Of a stretch of DNA of 6,797 nucleotides, positions 6,081 to 6,797 are shown piece by piece (positions within the stretch are counted from its first letter, which is position 1; each line of letters begins with the position of its first letter). The position numbers and the translations under genes were made by a program. The notes beneath the pieces are model-generated. The model had not been told where the DNA came from and did not search any database. It saw nothing but the letters and a program-made list of their open reading frames with translations. Origin of the DNA: Caldilineaceae bacterium (GTDB taxonomy: Bacteria > Chloroflexota > Anaerolineae > Caldilineales > Caldilineaceae); NCBI GenBank assembly GCA_015494005.1, contig WGCB01000476.1, positions 1 to 6,797 of the forward strand, read 5' to 3'.

Positions 6081-6206
6081 AATGGAATGAGTCATGAGTA
6101 AGGAGTAACGAGTAAGCAGTTCCGGGGCGGCAACGTTCCCCTTTACTCGTTACTCCTTACTCCTCTGCATGCTTGAACAGCATCCACACACCGGCTTGCA
6201 CTCACT
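6081..6206. other. Gap between binding protein and permease; no promoter seen, holds a hairpin
   Basis: Apart from the inverted repeat at 6096-6162 this gap shows no convincing promoter. The last 40 bases before the permease ATG carry no Shine-Dalgarno sequence. The gap is unusually long for consecutive genes of one transporter, and the repeat fills about half of it. Confidence 0.6.
6096..6162. repeat. Perfect 20-bp inverted repeat built from GAGTAA heptamers
   Basis: The left arm 6096-6115 and right arm 6143-6162 are exact reverse complements, separated by 27 bases. The left arm is itself a tandem heptamer, GAGTAAG-GAGTAAC-GAGTAAG (6096-6116), and the right arm the mirror of it. Within the loop GGGG (6124-6127) and CCCC (6138-6141) could form a small inner stem. 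The RNA would fold into a long stable hairpin. No T-run follows, so an intrinsic terminator is unlikely. A role as an mRNA-stabilising hairpin, raising binding-protein over permease expression, is plausible; such hairpins after mal-type binding-protein genes are known. Confidence 0.85.
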
Positions 6207-6797
6207 ATGTCCCAACTCCAAGCTCTCGGCCGCTCCTGGCGCAAGAACCGGCGCGACTGGCTCACCTTCCTGGCCTTCGTCGCTCCCAACTTCCTGATCT
6301 TCGCCGTCTTCACCTACTGGCCCATCCTCTACAGCTTCTACCTGAGCTTCACCCGCTGGAATTTCCTGACCCCAGACCTGAAGTTCGTGGGCCTGCGCAA
6401 CTATTCCCGGCTGCTCCAGGACGAGTACTTCTGGGAGGTGCTGGGCAACACCTTCACCTACACCTTCAGCGTGGTGTTGATCGCCCAGGGCTTGGCCTTC
6501 CTCCTGGCCTTGCTCCTGAATCGGAAGGTGCGGGGCCAGCCCTTCTTCCGCACCGTTTCCTTCACGCCCCACATCACCACCACCGCGGCCGCAGCCCTGG
6601 TCTGGGTGCTCATCCTGGACCCGAACCTGGGCCCCCTGAGCCATATCTACAACGCCCTGGGCGTGCAGGGGGTGCGCTGGCTGGCCAGCAGCACCCTGGC
6701 CCTCTGGGCCATCATCATCGTGGGCATCTGGAAGGAGATTGGCTTCTCCTCGGTTTTCTTCCTGGCCGGGCTGCAGAACATCAACAAGGATCTCTAC
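6207..6797 (+). CDS. ABC transporter permease, UgpA/MalF type (5' part, runs off the window)
   Basis: An open frame of 197 codons from ATG 6207 to the last base, with no stop, so the gene is truncated by the window edge; full-length relatives have about 290-310 residues. The inner-membrane protein would form the channel with a second permease, probably encoded just beyond. Hydrophobic segments are visible at about residues 18-42 (LTFLAFVAPNFLIFAVF), 82-104 (FSVVLIAQGLAFLLALLL), 116-137 (TTTAAAALVWVLIL) and 163-187 (LALWAIIIVGIW, then SSVFFLAGL). The family signature FVGLRNYSRLLQDEYFWEVLGNTFTYT is present at residues 60-86. The sequence stops at LQNINKDLY, immediately before the expected EAA loop that contacts the ATPase. 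An in-frame TGA at 6174-6176 excludes a start much further upstream; the ATG has no clear Shine-Dalgarno sequence. It serves the lipoprotein encoded before it. Confidence 0.93.
   Translation, partial: MSQLQALGRSWRKNRRDWLTFLAFVAPNFLIFAVFTYWPILYSFYLSFTRWNFLTPDLKFVGLRNYSRLLQDEYFWEVLGNTFTYTFSVVLIAQGLAFLLALLLNRKVRGQPFFRTVSFTPHITTTAAAALVWVLILDPNLGPLSHIYNALGVQGVRWLASSTLALWAIIIVGIWKEIGFSSVFFLAGLQNINKDLY

Noticed and set aside
4698..6095. Minus-strand open frame opposite the whole binding-protein gene
   Set aside because: Same length as the sense gene and low-complexity in composition; the sense strand has a signal peptide, lipobox and family motifs.
6096..6170. Intrinsic terminator after the binding-protein gene
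   Set aside because: The stem is AT-rich with a 27-nt loop and is followed by mixed sequence rather than a T-run; the permease follows on the same strand.

Overview
The window is a GC-rich bacterial segment carrying one complete divergent gene cluster and the start of an ABC transporter operon. Several features suggest a filamentous or thermophilic Chloroflexota-type bacterium (Caldilineae-like): the high GC content, an F420/flavin luciferase-like enzyme of the Mer type, a substrate-binding lipoprotein with a long Ala/Pro/Glu-rich linker, and short 7-8 bp tandem repeats in the gene gaps. This placement is an inference from recalled style, not a proof; an actinobacterium or another GC-rich phylum is not excluded.

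Layout. On the minus strand lie an XRE-cupin transcriptional regulator (1285-1824) and, downstream of it, an M20 family metallohydrolase most like YgeY/DapE/ArgE (3-1160). On the plus strand, diverging from the regulator, lie a luciferase-like (LLM) oxidoreductase (2223-3245), an ATZ/TRZ-type amidohydrolase three bases after it (3249-4604), a UgpB-like substrate-binding lipoprotein (4725-6080), and the first 197 codons of a UgpA/MalF-type permease (6207 to the window end, no stop reached). No RNA gene, insertion sequence, CRISPR array or origin was found.

The roughly 400-bp divergent region (1825-2222) is the densest in signals. It holds two good sigma-70-type promoters back to back (TTGACA-16-TACAAT leftward, TTGACG-17-TACACT rightward). 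It also holds a 20-bp near-perfect direct repeat abutting the rightward -35, a perfect 14-bp palindrome centred on the predicted rightward start point, a related inverted repeat in the regulator leader, and an 11-bp tandem repeat. These are reasonable operator candidates for the neighbouring regulator.

Function as a unit (inference): the transporter imports a small organic compound. The flavin/F420 enzyme, the amidohydrolase and the M20 hydrolase would then oxidise it and hydrolyse C-N or amide bonds, under control of the XRE-cupin protein. The set resembles catabolism of a nitrogen-containing small molecule (N-heterocycle, ureide or amide), but the substrate cannot be read from the sequence.

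A second theme is short-period repeat DNA in the gaps. A seven-unit octamer array sits directly between a Shine-Dalgarno-like GGAGG and the ATG of the M20 gene. A degenerate octamer-like stretch lies before the binding-protein gene. A perfect 20-bp inverted repeat made of GAGTAA heptamers lies between the binding protein and the permease.
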